A stretch of 64,000 nt of DNA from Lachnospiraceae bacterium 10-1 (GCA_000403495.2 KE159820.1:62001-126000); one strand, 5' to 3'; positions 18,452 through 28,040 are shown, numbered from the stretch's first letter. Translations and numbers: made by a program. Notes: generated by a model not told the origin, from the letters alone.

Positions 18452-19150
18452 TTATTCACCGGAACCTTCTTCAGCGGTGAAGAATACGAAGAATACATTG
18501 CCTTCACTGTCATCATCAAAAAGTTCAAGATAAGAAATAGAAAAATCTTTTTTATCTGCCGGTACTTCAAATACCAAAAGACCGGTTCTGTCTTTACTGA
18601 TTCCCAGCTCATATTCTGCAGGAAGCTGTTCGTCACTTACAGGATCAGCGTAAAAAGTGATGGGGAAATCATAGTCCTCTTCTCCGGTACTGTTCCACTG
18701 AACCTGAAAATCCGTATCATACATTACAATAGATTCATTAAATGTATTTTTTACAGTGGCTTCCGCTACAAGCAGGCGGTTCCCCTCTGCAGGCACATAG
18801 CCGTTAAATTCATCACATAAATAAGCACTGTTAATGGTGTAATCAAAGAAATAGGTCTTCATTGTGTCGCCCATGCGTCCTTCACCATAACCCTCCTGAG
18901 CAGTGATTCCCTCTGCCTGAACAGGCTCTTCCACAGATTCTTCTTCAGGCTCCTGAACAGGTTCTTCCTCTTCTTCCTGTGTTTCTCTTGCTGCACGTTC
19001 TTCCCTTGTTTCACGTGTTTCGCGTTCTTCCCTGTCGTCTTCCTGTTCCTGACTTTCTTCATTTTCTTTCACAGTGCTTTTCACATTACCGCATCCTACA
19101 AGACTGAAAGCCAAAGCAATTCCAACTAACGCTAAAGTAAGCTTCTTCAT
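18452..19150 (-). CDS. lipoprotein with acidic linker and DUF5067/DUF4352-like domain
   Basis: Secreted lipoprotein of 232 residues. The signal peptide ends in the lipobox LVGC with the lipidated Cys at residue 20. Residues 28-85 are extreme low complexity, alternating Glu/Arg/Thr/Gln (DDREERETRETREERAARET) and then Glu/Pro. From about residue 95 a beta-sandwich domain of the DUF4352/DUF5067 telomeric-repeat-like class follows, with LLVAEATVKNTF and TGLLVFEVPADKKDF, typical of small surface lipoproteins of Firmicutes. It is downstream of map, after a 64-nt gap. Role unknown. Confidence 0.75.
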   Translation of the reverse strand: MKKLTLALVGIALAFSLVGCGNVKSTVKENEESQEQEDDREERETRETREERAARETQEEEEEPVQEPEEESVEEPVQAEGITAQEGYGEGRMGDTMKTYFFDYTINSAYLCDEFNGYVPAEGNRLLVAEATVKNTFNESIVMYDTDFQVQWNSTGEEDYDFPITFYADPVSDEQLPAEYELGISKDRTGLLVFEVPADKKDFSISYLELFDDDSEGNVFFVFFTAEEGSGE

Positions 19151-19214
19151 TTCTCTTCCTCCCGGATTTTTTCTTTTATATTTATTATATTTCTTTTAAA
19201 AAATATTTCAAGTA

Positions 19215-20102
19215 CTACCATGTCAAAACTTCATAACCTGTATCTGTAACTGCTACCGTAATTTCCCATTGAGCAGAAGGTTTTCCATCTGCCGTGTAAA
19301 CAGTCCACCCATCCTCATCATCTATATAGATTTCGCTGGTTCCCATATTTACCATAGGTTCTATGGTAAATACCATTCCCGGCACCATAAGCATTTCCGT
19401 TCCTGCCTTCGTCACATAGCTTACAAAAGGCTCCTCATGAAACTCAAGTCCCACGCCATGTCCGCCGATTTCAACCACAACACTGTATCCATTTGCTTTT
19501 GCGTGATCGTTGATTACCTGTGCCATGTCCCCAAGAAAGTTCCAGGGCTTTACCATCTCAAGTCCCTTTTCCACACACTCTTTTGTCACTTGCACAAGTT
19601 TTTTCTTTTCTTCATCCACCTCTCCGATACAATACATTCTGGATGAATCCGAAAAATATCCTTTATATATGGTGGACACATCCACATTTACAATGTCTCC
19701 TTCTTTCAGAATCACATCCTTTGAAGGAATACCATGACAAACCACTTCATTAATAGAAGTACATACACTTTTAGGAAATCCTTCGTAATTTAGCGGAGCT
19801 GCAATTCCTCCCATTTCCGTCGTTATCTTCTGCACCAGATCATCAATCTGCTGGGTAGTAACACCTGCCCCTATCATTTTCTCCACAGCATCAAGCACTG
19901 CCATATTTAATTTGCTGCTTTCTTTTATTCCTTCGATCTGCTGCCTTGTTTTTAAAATATGTCTTCCCGGAACAATATGTCCCTCCAGCTCATAATGGTG
20001 GATTTTCTCATCCAAGGCCATGTGACATGTTTTATATTTTTTCCCGCTGCCGCACCAGCAATGGTCATTTCTTCCTAATTTTTCCATTTTCTTCTTTTCC
20101 AT
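19215..20102 (-). CDS. map: methionine aminopeptidase with N-terminal SEC-C zinc motif
   Basis: Removes the initiator Met from nascent proteins. Residues 10-27 (GRNDHCWCGSGKKYKTCH) are a SEC-C zinc motif, which in similar long type I enzymes probably aids ribosome association. The pita-bread catalytic domain follows. The five metal ligands are visible: two Asp in VNVDVSTIYKGYFSDSS, His in GGHGVGLEFHEEP, Glu in FTIEPMV and Glu in WEITVAV. The first ATG lacks a clear ribosome-binding site and an ATG five codons later is an alternative. It is 5 nt downstream of rpe, so probably in the same transcript. Confidence 0.95.
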   Translation of the reverse strand: MEKKKMEKLGRNDHCWCGSGKKYKTCHMALDEKIHHYELEGHIVPGRHILKTRQQIEGIKESSKLNMAVLDAVEKMIGAGVTTQQIDDLVQKITTEMGGIAAPLNYEGFPKSVCTSINEVVCHGIPSKDVILKEGDIVNVDVSTIYKGYFSDSSRMYCIGEVDEEKKKLVQVTKECVEKGLEMVKPWNFLGDMAQVINDHAKANGYSVVVEIGGHGVGLEFHEEPFVSYVTKAGTEMLMVPGMVFTIEPMVNMGTSEIYIDDEDGWTVYTADGKPSAQWEITVAVTDTGYEVLTW

Positions 20103-20107
20103 AACAC

Positions 20108-20773
20108 TTAAAAAGTGTATTCTTTAAATGCCTGCATAAAGCAGGAAACATTTTCTGTAATGCCAGGTTCCTTAAACACCGCGGAACCAGCCACAAATAT
20201 ATCTGCTCCGGCCTCTATTACTTTTCTTACATTTTCTTTATCAATTCCACCGTCTACTTCAATTCTTACAGATAAGTCATTTGCATCAATGTATTCACGA
20301 AGCTGCCTGATTTTATCTAAGGATTCCGGTATAAAGGCCTGTCCCCCAAACCCTGGCTCCACACTCATCACTAAAACCATTTGTACAAAAGGTAAATACG
20401 GATAAACCTCTTCCACAGGCGTTGCCGGTTTAATGGAAATTCCTGCCTGCACGCCCTCTGCATGAATTTTGTCAATGACTTCTTTAGGATTTTCACTTGC
20501 CTCTAAATGAAAGGTAATTCCATCTGCGCCGCTTTTAACAAAGTCCCCGATATATCTTTCAGGATTCACAATCATTAAATGCACATCAAAAAACTGCCTG
20601 CTGGCCGGCCTGATTGATTTAATCAGCGGCATTCCAAAAGAAATGCTTGGAACAAAAATACCATCCATCACATCAATATGAAGGTATTCTGCTCCTGCTT
20701 TTTCCGTTTCTTTTATTTGACTGCCAAGTATTTTAAAATCCGCCCCAAGAAGTGATGGTGATAAAATATACAT
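20108..20773 (-). CDS. rpe: ribulose-phosphate 3-epimerase
   Basis: Interconverts ribulose 5-phosphate and xylulose 5-phosphate in the non-oxidative pentose phosphate pathway. It is a TIM barrel of 221 residues with family motifs LHIDVMDGIFVPSISFG, FDVHLMI, MSVEPGFGGQAFIP and VEVDGGI-type phosphate binding (IEVDGGIDKENV), containing the catalytic Asp and His residues. It lies directly downstream of the split transketolase, which uses its product, and this grouping supports a dedicated pentose phosphate operon. Confidence 0.97.
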   Translation of the reverse strand: MYILSPSLLGADFKILGSQIKETEKAGAEYLHIDVMDGIFVPSISFGMPLIKSIRPASRQFFDVHLMIVNPERYIGDFVKSGADGITFHLEASENPKEVIDKIHAEGVQAGISIKPATPVEEVYPYLPFVQMVLVMSVEPGFGGQAFIPESLDKIRQLREYIDANDLSVRIEVDGGIDKENVRKVIEAGADIFVAGSAVFKEPGITENVSCFMQAFKEYTF

Positions 20774-20813
20774 ATTAATATCTGTGCCTTTCCTTCACAT
20801 GTATCTGTCTGAT

Positions 20814-21770
20814 TTATTTAAAGTAATCTTTAATCTGCTGGTAAATTCCTTTCCCATCCAACTTATACTTTTCCACCAATGCATGTGCGGAACCTGACTC
20901 GCCAAATACATCCTGAATACCAATTTTCATAACCGGTACCGGATAAGATTTGCAAAGTGCATCACAAACAGCACTGCCCAATCCACCAATTACGGAATGT
21001 TCCTCAGCTGTAATCACTTTTCCGGTCTTTTTCGCCGAGCGGATAATAAGCTCCTCATCTAAGGGTTTTATGGTGCAGATATTGATTACCTCCGCGCTGA
21101 TTCCTTCCTCAGCCAGCTTGTCCGCTGCCTCTAACGCCCCGCCTACGCAAATGCCTGTAGCAACAATAGTGAGATCGCTCCCTTCCCGAAGCAGTTCACC
21201 TTTTCCAATTTCAAATTTATAATCCGGCTTGTCATTGATTACAGGGCATACAGCTCTTCCAAATCTTAAATAAACAGGGCCTTCATAGTTAGCAGCAGCC
21301 TTTGTTGCTTCTTTTGCTTCAATCACATCTGCCGGACACATAACCACCATATCGGGAATCGTTCTCATTAGTGCAATATCCTCGTTGCACTGATGGGAAG
21401 CACCATCTTCTCCAACGGTAATCCCTGCATGGCTTGCCCCGATCTTTACATTTAAACGTGGATATCCCACGGAATTTCTAACCTGTTCGTAAGCTCTTCC
21501 TGCCGCAAACATTGCAAAGCTGCTGACAAAAGGAATCTTTCCTGTTGTGGCAAGTCCTGCCGCAATACCGATCATATTGGCTTCGGCAATCCCACAATCA
21601 AAAAATCTGTCAGGATAAGCATTTTTGAATACACCGGTTTTTGTAGCTGCCGCCAGATCCGCATCCAGCACTACGATATTGGGATTTTCCGCACCTAATT
21701 CAAGCAGTGCTTCCCCATAACCTTCTCTGGTTGCAATTTTTTTAACTGCCCCATCATTTTTCTCTGCCAT
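20814..21770 (-). CDS. transketolase, C-terminal subunit
   Basis: Second half of a two-gene transketolase: the pyrimidine-binding and C-terminal domains of a thiamine-diphosphate enzyme (318 residues). ATREGYGEAL near the start, FDCGIAEANMIGIAAGLA (with the conserved Glu), ASHAGITVGEDGASHQ and the VITAEEHSVIGGLGSAV segment are characteristic. It shares one nucleotide with the N-terminal subunit gene, consistent with translational coupling and a heteromeric enzyme. It exchanges two-carbon units in the pentose phosphate pathway, with Rpe next in line. Confidence 0.95.
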   Translation of the reverse strand: MAEKNDGAVKKIATREGYGEALLELGAENPNIVVLDADLAAATKTGVFKNAYPDRFFDCGIAEANMIGIAAGLATTGKIPFVSSFAMFAAGRAYEQVRNSVGYPRLNVKIGASHAGITVGEDGASHQCNEDIALMRTIPDMVVMCPADVIEAKEATKAAANYEGPVYLRFGRAVCPVINDKPDYKFEIGKGELLREGSDLTIVATGICVGGALEAADKLAEEGISAEVINICTIKPLDEELIIRSAKKTGKVITAEEHSVIGGLGSAVCDALCKSYPVPVMKIGIQDVFGESGSAHALVEKYKLDGKGIYQQIKDYFK

Positions 21771-22612
21771 TATGCTTCCTCCTTATCAAGTGCCTCGCCA
21801 ATCTTCATAAGATCTGCCATTGCAACCTCATACAAATCATCTCCAGGCGCTTTGCCATGCCAGTCGCCATTTCCTTCCATATAAGATACACCTTTTCCTT
21901 TAATGCTGTGGGCGATAATCGCTGTGGGCATTCCTTTTGTCTGCCTTGCTTCTGCAAAAGCGGCTCTGATCTCATCAAAATCATGTGCATCTATGTTAAT
22001 TGTGTGAAATTGGAAAGCTTTAAATTTTTCATCAATGGGATAGGGCGAACAGACCTCCTCAACAGAACCGTCTATCTGCAGCCCATTGTTATCTACAATC
22101 ACTAAAAGGTTGTCCAGCTTATGATGTCCTGCAAACATTGCAGCTTCCCATACCTGTCCCTCCTGAATTTCGCCATCGCCAAGCAGCGTATATACACGAT
22201 AATTTTTTTGATCCATTTTTCCTGCAAGAGCCATTCCAACAGCCGCAGAAACACCCTGTCCTAAAGAACCGCTGGACATGTCCACACCCGGCGTATGCTG
22301 CATACAGGGATGCCCCTGAAGATAAGAACCCAGCTTTCTAAGCTGAATCAGATCTTCCACCGGAAAATAACCTTTATGGGCTAATGCGGCATATAACCCG
22401 GGTGCTGTATGGCCTTTGGATAAAACAAAGCGATCCCTGTTTTCCATATTAGGATTTTCAGGATCTACATTCATCTCTTCAAAATATAAATAAGTAAAAA
22501 TATCTGCTGCGGACAAAGAGCCTCCCGGATGTCCTGCCTTTGCGCTGTGAACTGACGCAATGATTCCCTTACGTACTTCATTGGCAATCTTTTTAAGCTC
22601 CAGATTATTCAT
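21770..22612 (-). CDS. transketolase, N-terminal subunit
   Basis: First half of the split transketolase, the thiamine-diphosphate-binding domain (about 280 residues). AGHPGGSLSAADIFTYL, the SKGHTAPGLYAAL motif, and the TPP motif GDGEIQEGQVWEAAMFAGHHKLDNL...NN are visible. The start is the ATG of MNNLELKK, preceded by GGAGG at about 6 nt; the frame is open 18 codons further upstream without a ribosome-binding site. Split transketolases are common in clostridia. It is the first gene of the tkt-rpe-map cluster. Confidence 0.95.
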   Translation of the reverse strand: MNNLELKKIANEVRKGIIASVHSAKAGHPGGSLSAADIFTYLYFEEMNVDPENPNMENRDRFVLSKGHTAPGLYAALAHKGYFPVEDLIQLRKLGSYLQGHPCMQHTPGVDMSSGSLGQGVSAAVGMALAGKMDQKNYRVYTLLGDGEIQEGQVWEAAMFAGHHKLDNLLVIVDNNGLQIDGSVEEVCSPYPIDEKFKAFQFHTINIDAHDFDEIRAAFAEARQTKGMPTAIIAHSIKGKGVSYMEGNGDWHGKAPGDDLYEVAMADLMKIGEALDKEEA

Positions 22613-22825
22613 GATAGCCTCCATTTCTGTAGCAATTATCTCATATGTATGTGATATATTCTGCATTTTTGAACAGAACCGTTACTATACTACCACATTT
22701 TAAAGTCAGCGTCTATACGCTATTCTTTGTTTTTCATCCTTCCTTTATGGGAAAAATATCCTCATAAGAATTTTTTATTTTTCAGACACATATAATCAAA
22801 GGAATACTCCTATGAGGTCAATACC

Positions 22826-24649
22826 TTGCTTTCAATAAAAAGGATAACTCAAAAACGCTGGCTTTTTGCTTCTATACTGGCTTTACTGTCGGCAGGGCTT
22901 ATTCTGCCCTCACTTCTGTGGTCAAAAGACAGCCGCAAGTTTGAAAAGCTCTCAAATGAACTGTTTTTCTCTGACCTTTCCAGCAATGCCTTAAGTCTTC
23001 ATTACACCCTTGCCTATCCGGAAAACTATGGTTTTTCAGATGAAATTATTTTTTCCTCCTGGCAGCCGGAAAAAAACAGCGAGGGAACAGATATCCAGGA
23101 AGCTTTAGACACGCTTTCAGAAATTTCACCGGATAAACTAAATGAAAATGACGCCTATGCTTACAAGCTTCTTTATCGTTATCTGAATTTAAGGCTTTCA
23201 GGTATTCCATACAGCTTTTACAGCGAACCTCTCTCCCCTTCTTCCGGTATGCAGTCAGGCCTTCCTATCTTATTGGCTGATTATACCTTTAGAAATGAAA
23301 AGGATGTGGAAGATTATCTGCATATCTTAGATCAGGTGGATACCTATTTTGACGGATTAATTGTCTTTGAACAGGAAAAGGCAGAAAAAGGTCTTTTTAT
23401 GTCCGACTACGCAGCAGAAGAAATTATAAAGCAATGTGATGCAATTATGGATAAAGATGCCCTTGCTTTCGGCAGTCACTTTCTTCATACCACCTTTCAG
23501 GAACGTGTGGATGCTTTAGAAAGAGAAGGCATCATTACTTTGGAACAAAAAAACAGCTGGGTGTCTGAAAATGACCGTCTGCTGACTACCGTGGTAGCTC
23601 CTGCCTACGAAAAGCTGGCAGATGCCTTTATTGTTTTAAAGGGATCAGGAAATAATGATAATGGCCTGTATTATTTCCCGGAAGGAAGCTCTTATTATGA
23701 ATATCTGCTGGCTTCCACTACAGGCTCATTCCGGAGCATTCCGGAAATTAAGAAAATGTTGTACCAGAATTTTCAGGAAAATTATTCGGCCCTGGCTTCC
23801 TTATTTAAGGATCACCCTGAATTAGCTGCTCTTTCCTCCACTATTTATTCCTCCTTTCCTTATGAAGAGCCTGAAAAAATGCTGGAGGATTTAAAAAACC
23901 GCATGTCCGATGATTTTCCTGCTTTTCCTGTGACACAGGAGAATTTTGTTCCTTCATACACCGTAAAAAGCGTTTCTTCTTCTATGGAAGATTACTGCAG
24001 TCCTGCCTATTACCTGACGCCTCCCATAGACGACATGACAAATAATATTATTTACATTAATCACAAAAATACCCCTGACGTACTGACACTGTATACTACA
24101 CTGGCCCATGAAGGTTATCCCGGCCATCTTTATCAGACCGTCTACAGCCAGCTTTATATGAATCAGCAGGAAGTTCCCAATATCCGTTATCTTCTACATT
24201 ATGGAGGTTATGTGGAGGGGTGGGCTCTTTATGTAGAAAATATATCCTATTCCTACGCTCAGGATATAATTAGAGACAGCGATCCTGCCGCTGCCGCATG
24301 GTACGAAGCCTGCCGGCTTAACCGAAATATTCAGCTATGTCTTTTTTCCCTGCTGGACATAGCCATACATTACGAGGGCGCTACCTTTTCCCAGACATAT
24401 GCTATCTTAAAGAAAATCGGAATTAATGATCCTGCTGCCTGTGCATCAATATACCGATATATTGTGGAAGAACCTGTAAATTATATAAAATACTATCTTG
24501 GATTTTTAGAATTTTTATCCCTGCGTAAATCCGCTGTTGACTTATGGGGCGATACTTTCAGCCTGCAGCGCTTCCATCAGTTTATTCTGGAAGCAGGCCC
24601 TTCCGACTTTCAAAGCCTTCAGGAAAAACTGTTCTCCATGCAGTCCTGA
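22826..24649 (+). CDS. DUF885 family putative metallo-hydrolase, membrane anchored
   Basis: A 607-residue protein with an N-terminal signal anchor (about residues 12-32) and a long helical extracellular domain of the DUF885 family. The characteristic zinc-site motif AHEGYPGHLYQTVYSQ lies near residue 430 and EGWALYVEN follows, both seen in DUF885 and resembling carboxypeptidase/M1-M32-like helical peptidases. Enzymatic activity is inferred from the HExxxxH-type motif. TTG is the only reasonable start and has GAGG 8 nt upstream. It is divergent from the transketolase genes and convergent with the Mrr-like gene, with 4 nt between stops. Confidence 0.85.
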   Translation: MLSIKRITQKRWLFASILALLSAGLILPSLLWSKDSRKFEKLSNELFFSDLSSNALSLHYTLAYPENYGFSDEIIFSSWQPEKNSEGTDIQEALDTLSEISPDKLNENDAYAYKLLYRYLNLRLSGIPYSFYSEPLSPSSGMQSGLPILLADYTFRNEKDVEDYLHILDQVDTYFDGLIVFEQEKAEKGLFMSDYAAEEIIKQCDAIMDKDALAFGSHFLHTTFQERVDALEREGIITLEQKNSWVSENDRLLTTVVAPAYEKLADAFIVLKGSGNNDNGLYYFPEGSSYYEYLLASTTGSFRSIPEIKKMLYQNFQENYSALASLFKDHPELAALSSTIYSSFPYEEPEKMLEDLKNRMSDDFPAFPVTQENFVPSYTVKSVSSSMEDYCSPAYYLTPPIDDMTNNIIYINHKNTPDVLTLYTTLAHEGYPGHLYQTVYSQLYMNQQEVPNIRYLLHYGGYVEGWALYVENISYSYAQDIIRDSDPAAAAWYEACRLNRNIQLCLFSLLDIAIHYEGATFSQTYAILKKIGINDPAACASIYRYIVEEPVNYIKYYLGFLEFLSLRKSAVDLWGDTFSLQRFHQFILEAGPSDFQSLQEKLFSMQS

Positions 24650-24653
24650 AAAT

Positions 24654-25118
24654 TTACTTCTGCCTGCCTTCCGCCATCATTTCTTCCAGATACCCGCCAT
24701 CCCAAAGCAGAATTTTAAGCTTCCCCGCGGCTTCCACCGCTGGGGAAGTAAAATACTGGTTTGTCATCACTGCCCCCACCATGCGGTCATAATAATCCCT
24801 GCCTGCATAAGCTTCCTGAATGGCCTTCACTCCTACCGGCGTTCCATAGCGTTTACATTGGATCGCATAGGTTACCCCATCTTTTTCTGCAAGAATATCA
24901 ATCCCGTAATCTCCACTGCCTCTGGTTACTTCTACCTCCACAAATCCTCTGTCCCTCAAAAGATCCGCACAAAAGAATTCAAATTCATGTCCTTCCATGT
25001 CCTCAAAGGCATCTGTTTTTTTCCTTTGCTTCCTTATAAATATCCATACTGCCGCCAGCGCCAAGAACAGAACAATTACTATCGCGGCAATGACCTGTGC
25101 TGAAAGTACTTTATCCAT
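24654..25118 (-). CDS. membrane-anchored Mrr-like restriction endonuclease-fold protein
   Basis: A 154-residue protein with one N-terminal transmembrane helix (VLSAQVIAAIVIVLFLALAA) and a basic stop-transfer. The C-terminal domain has the Mrr/PD-(D/E)XK core: FEFFCADLLRDRGF, the catalytic Asp in GSGDYGIDILAE, and QCKRYG with the Gln-x-Lys. Family members cut modified DNA, but the membrane anchor and the lack of any methylase or specificity gene suggest an envelope-proximal nuclease or a non-restriction role. It is 38 nt after lacM, so apparently part of the gal/lac transcript. Start set by GGAGG 7 nt from ATG. Confidence 0.85.
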   Translation of the reverse strand: MDKVLSAQVIAAIVIVLFLALAAVWIFIRKQRKKTDAFEDMEGHEFEFFCADLLRDRGFVEVEVTRGSGDYGIDILAEKDGVTYAIQCKRYGTPVGVKAIQEAYAGRDYYDRMVGAVMTNQYFTSPAVEAAGKLKILLWDGGYLEEMMAEGRQK

Positions 25119-25156
25119 CAACCTTCCTCCATGTCAGAAGCACTGTTTAAGATTTA

Positions 25157-26134
25157 TCAGATGTTCGCAAAAGGCACAATGCAGAAAGAGAAATTCATAT
25201 CCTTTTCCGCATCCACATGATAAGTCGGTTCCACATCTGCCCCCCAGCTGTCAATTCCTCCAACACCCCTTACCGCTCCATAAATACACATTACCGTTCT
25301 GCGCCTTGGCGGCAGTTCTTCCTGGTGGTCAGCATTTTCCAGCTCGCAGGCGGTATAAGGCAGACAGGAAAAACCTAATTTTCCCATTTCAAACCTGATA
25401 CAGGTCTGTTTTTCATCCTTTTTACAATTACTAAGCTGACGTCTGCGGTATACTTGCACCCACTTTGTATCCATATGCATACCGCAGTCCTGGGGACGCA
25501 GATAGGGCGTTACCGGAAGCCCCTCTACTTCATATATGCCTTCTATTCCTCCGGCTTTTCTGTCTGGATAAGTTTCCCCAGACAATCCTTCGTAAACATA
25601 TTTATCTGCGCAGGTAGGCATAATAAACCGCATGCCAAACACGGGAAGCTGAGGGAGCCCTTTTCTGCCATTATAATAAACACTTATGAAAATCCTTCCT
25701 CCTGCTTTCACTTGGTAAGTAACCTGCACCCTTACAGGTGGATTGATCACAGTCTCATAGATATAAGTAATTTCTATTTCCCCGGCTCTCTCATCTTCAC
25801 TGTATTGATTGTTGTGCCCCATAACAGGAAGCGGGATTTCTTTCCCATCTATTTTTAACAAAATATCCACACAATTGATAAACAAATCTGCGGCAATCCA
25901 CATTCCGCTTTTCTGACAGAATTTATTTCCCCTGTCATTATCTGTAGCTGCCCGCCAGAAAGTAGGTTTAGGAACCGAATAAAGCCACTCTTTTCCTTCT
26001 GCGTATAAAGATTCCATTCCACCGGCGGAATAAGAAAAAATATAATGAAATTCTTTTCCTTCTTTGCATCCTCCGATCCCCAAAGCTGCATCTCCATATA
26101 TTACTTTCAGTTTTTCTTTATTTGTACAGTCCAT
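25157..26134 (-). CDS. lacM: beta-galactosidase small subunit (LacM-type)
   Basis: 325 residues matching the C-terminal beta-sandwich domain of GH2 LacZ (Bgal small chain), with FWRAATDNDRGNKF, a key substrate-site segment, near residue 60, and RRQLSNCKK-type loops later. In lactobacilli an active enzyme is formed by LacL plus a separate LacM of this size. The start codon lies inside the end of lacL: the genes overlap by 17 nt in different frames, and GAGG stands 8 nt before the ATG, so translation restarts here. This argues for two subunits rather than a broken lacZ. Confidence 0.88.
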   Translation of the reverse strand: MDCTNKEKLKVIYGDAALGIGGCKEGKEFHYIFSYSAGGMESLYAEGKEWLYSVPKPTFWRAATDNDRGNKFCQKSGMWIAADLFINCVDILLKIDGKEIPLPVMGHNNQYSEDERAGEIEITYIYETVINPPVRVQVTYQVKAGGRIFISVYYNGRKGLPQLPVFGMRFIMPTCADKYVYEGLSGETYPDRKAGGIEGIYEVEGLPVTPYLRPQDCGMHMDTKWVQVYRRRQLSNCKKDEKQTCIRFEMGKLGFSCLPYTACELENADHQEELPPRRRTVMCIYGAVRGVGGIDSWGADVEPTYHVDAEKDMNFSFCIVPFANI

Positions 26135-28040
26135 AATAGTACCTCACTTCCTGCATTGCTGGCTTTTCTGTTCTGTCTGCAAACAAAATACCATTTCCGG
26201 AAAAGGATCTTTCAGAAGGCCTGTCATCAAAATCTCCTCCATATCGAAGCACTCTTTTTCCGGTCAGTTCATCCTGCACAAATAATGCCTGATCGATAAA
26301 ATCCCAGATAAATCCACCCTGATACATTTCATATTTATCTAATAAGTCCATATAGGAAGCCATTCCCCCCAAAGAATTGCCCATATCATGCATGTACTCA
26401 CATAAGATAAACGGTTTCCTGGGGTTATGCTGCAAATATTCTTCAATTCGCTCAGGCGCAGCATACATACGGCTTTCCACATCCGAAATCCTGTCCTCAT
26501 ATGCCCTGTTATGAAATACACCTTCATAATGGACCAGTCTACTTTTGTCCTTTTCTTTAAAGAAAGCATTCATTGCTTCAATGTTGTCTCCCGCATAAGA
26601 CTCGTTTCCTAAAGACCAAAATAAAATTGAAGTATGATTCTTAAAAGTTTCAAAATTATTTCTTGCCCGGTCCAGCACTACTTCTCTCCACTGCGGCAAA
26701 TCCCCCGGCACATTCCATGACGGATCCTGCCCGCCTGGATTCTGCCAGGAACCATGAGATTCTAAATTTGTTTCTGCCATCAGGTAGATCCCCTTTTCAT
26801 CACACAAATAATACCAGGGAATCTGATCCGGATAATGGCATGTCCTTACTGCGTTTATGTTATTTGCAAGGATATGCTCCATATCCTGCTTCATTTCCTC
26901 TATGCCGATGCATCTTCCAGACTCAGCGCTCCATTCGTGGCGGTTCACTCCATTAATGATAAGGCGCTTTCCATTCAGGCAGATCACTTTATTTTTAATC
27001 TCCAGATTTCTGAATCCGATTAAATAAGGTACAGCTTCCATAAGCTCATCTTTTTCATCATACAATTTGATAAGCAGCCGGTATAAACAGGGAGAATGAT
27101 TGTCCCAGCTTCTTACAGGACCAATCTCTGTTTCCTCCATTGCAAGGAATATCTCCTCATATGCTTTTTCACCTGCCTGCCCTGCACCCTGACAAGTTAG
27201 TTTCCTGTAAAGGCAAACCTTTCCCTCTTCATTCTGAAGCAGAACTTCCACTTTAACCTGACATTCTTTTTCCATTGACAGCTTTAAGTCCAGAGACAGC
27301 CTTCCGTCTCCATTTTCCAAAAGCACAGGCTTTGCCCACATATCTTCTACATGAATCTGCGGCTTTGCATATAAAGTAACATTACGGAAAATTCCAAAAA
27401 ACCGGAAAAAATCCTGATCCTCCAAAAATGCGGCGGTACTGTGCTTGTACACTTCTACCGCAAGAACATTTCCTTTTTCCCTTATATAAGGTGTCAAATC
27501 AAATTCTGAGGGTGTAAAGCTGTCCTCCGCATAGCCAATAAACGCACCATTTAACCAAACATACATTGCCTGTTCCACACCTTCAAAACAGATTACAACC
27601 CTTTTTCCTGATAGTTCCTTTTCCAGGTCAAATTCCCTGATATAAGATCCCACCGGATTGTAGCCGGCTTCGCTAAACATTCCCTCCCATTTATGACTTC
27701 CAAAAAGGGTATACGCCGGACGCCGGTACATCTTTCCTTCCCAGGGATATAAATTATTTACATAATGAATCTGATCATAGCCTGCCATTTCAATGTGGCA
27801 GGGCACTTTCATTTCATCAAAGCTGCTGCTGTCAAAACCGGACTTATAAAAATCTTCCGGTCTTTCTGAGGGGCATTTGCTATAATGAAATTTCCAGATC
27901 CCATTTAAGGATTGAGCCAGAGAATTTTTTCCCTGCTCCAACTCCTGCTCATTTTTATAAAACTGATGATCACTGTGGGCTGCAAGCGTACCAACCCGAA
28001 AAATCCCGGGATCATCCAGCCACTTTAAATCTGCCTGCAT
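26118..28040 (-). CDS. lacL: beta-galactosidase large subunit (LacL-type, GH2)
   Basis: 640 residues covering the jelly-roll, immunoglobulin-like and TIM-barrel domains of GH2 LacZ. Visible motifs are GVNRHEWSAESGR, FWSLGNESYAGDN with the acid/base Glu, and FILCEYMHDMGNSLGG with the nucleophile Glu. The chain ends just after the barrel (EVRYYYGLYK), where single-chain LacZ would continue. It hydrolyses lactose or other beta-galactosides in the cytoplasm; there is no signal peptide. It follows the SpmB-like gene and overlaps lacM. Galactose released would enter GalK/GalT encoded upstream in the same direction. Confidence 0.93.
   Translation of the reverse strand: MQADLKWLDDPGIFRVGTLAAHSDHQFYKNEQELEQGKNSLAQSLNGIWKFHYSKCPSERPEDFYKSGFDSSSFDEMKVPCHIEMAGYDQIHYVNNLYPWEGKMYRRPAYTLFGSHKWEGMFSEAGYNPVGSYIREFDLEKELSGKRVVICFEGVEQAMYVWLNGAFIGYAEDSFTPSEFDLTPYIREKGNVLAVEVYKHSTAAFLEDQDFFRFFGIFRNVTLYAKPQIHVEDMWAKPVLLENGDGRLSLDLKLSMEKECQVKVEVLLQNEEGKVCLYRKLTCQGAGQAGEKAYEEIFLAMEETEIGPVRSWDNHSPCLYRLLIKLYDEKDELMEAVPYLIGFRNLEIKNKVICLNGKRLIINGVNRHEWSAESGRCIGIEEMKQDMEHILANNINAVRTCHYPDQIPWYYLCDEKGIYLMAETNLESHGSWQNPGGQDPSWNVPGDLPQWREVVLDRARNNFETFKNHTSILFWSLGNESYAGDNIEAMNAFFKEKDKSRLVHYEGVFHNRAYEDRISDVESRMYAAPERIEEYLQHNPRKPFILCEYMHDMGNSLGGMASYMDLLDKYEMYQGGFIWDFIDQALFVQDELTGKRVLRYGGDFDDRPSERSFSGNGILFADRTEKPAMQEVRYYYGLYK

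Noticed and set aside
22760-22817. Inverted repeat CCTCATA/TATGAGG upstream of the DUF885 gene
   Set aside because: Seven-bp arms 44 nt apart in AT-rich DNA are expected by chance. A TATAAT at 22791-22796 is a possible -10, but no -35 is clear.
25157-28040. lacZ interrupted by a frameshift (pseudogene)
   Set aside because: The second frame has a good ribosome-binding site and start, the break is at a domain boundary, and sizes match LacL and LacM, so a two-subunit enzyme is the better reading.
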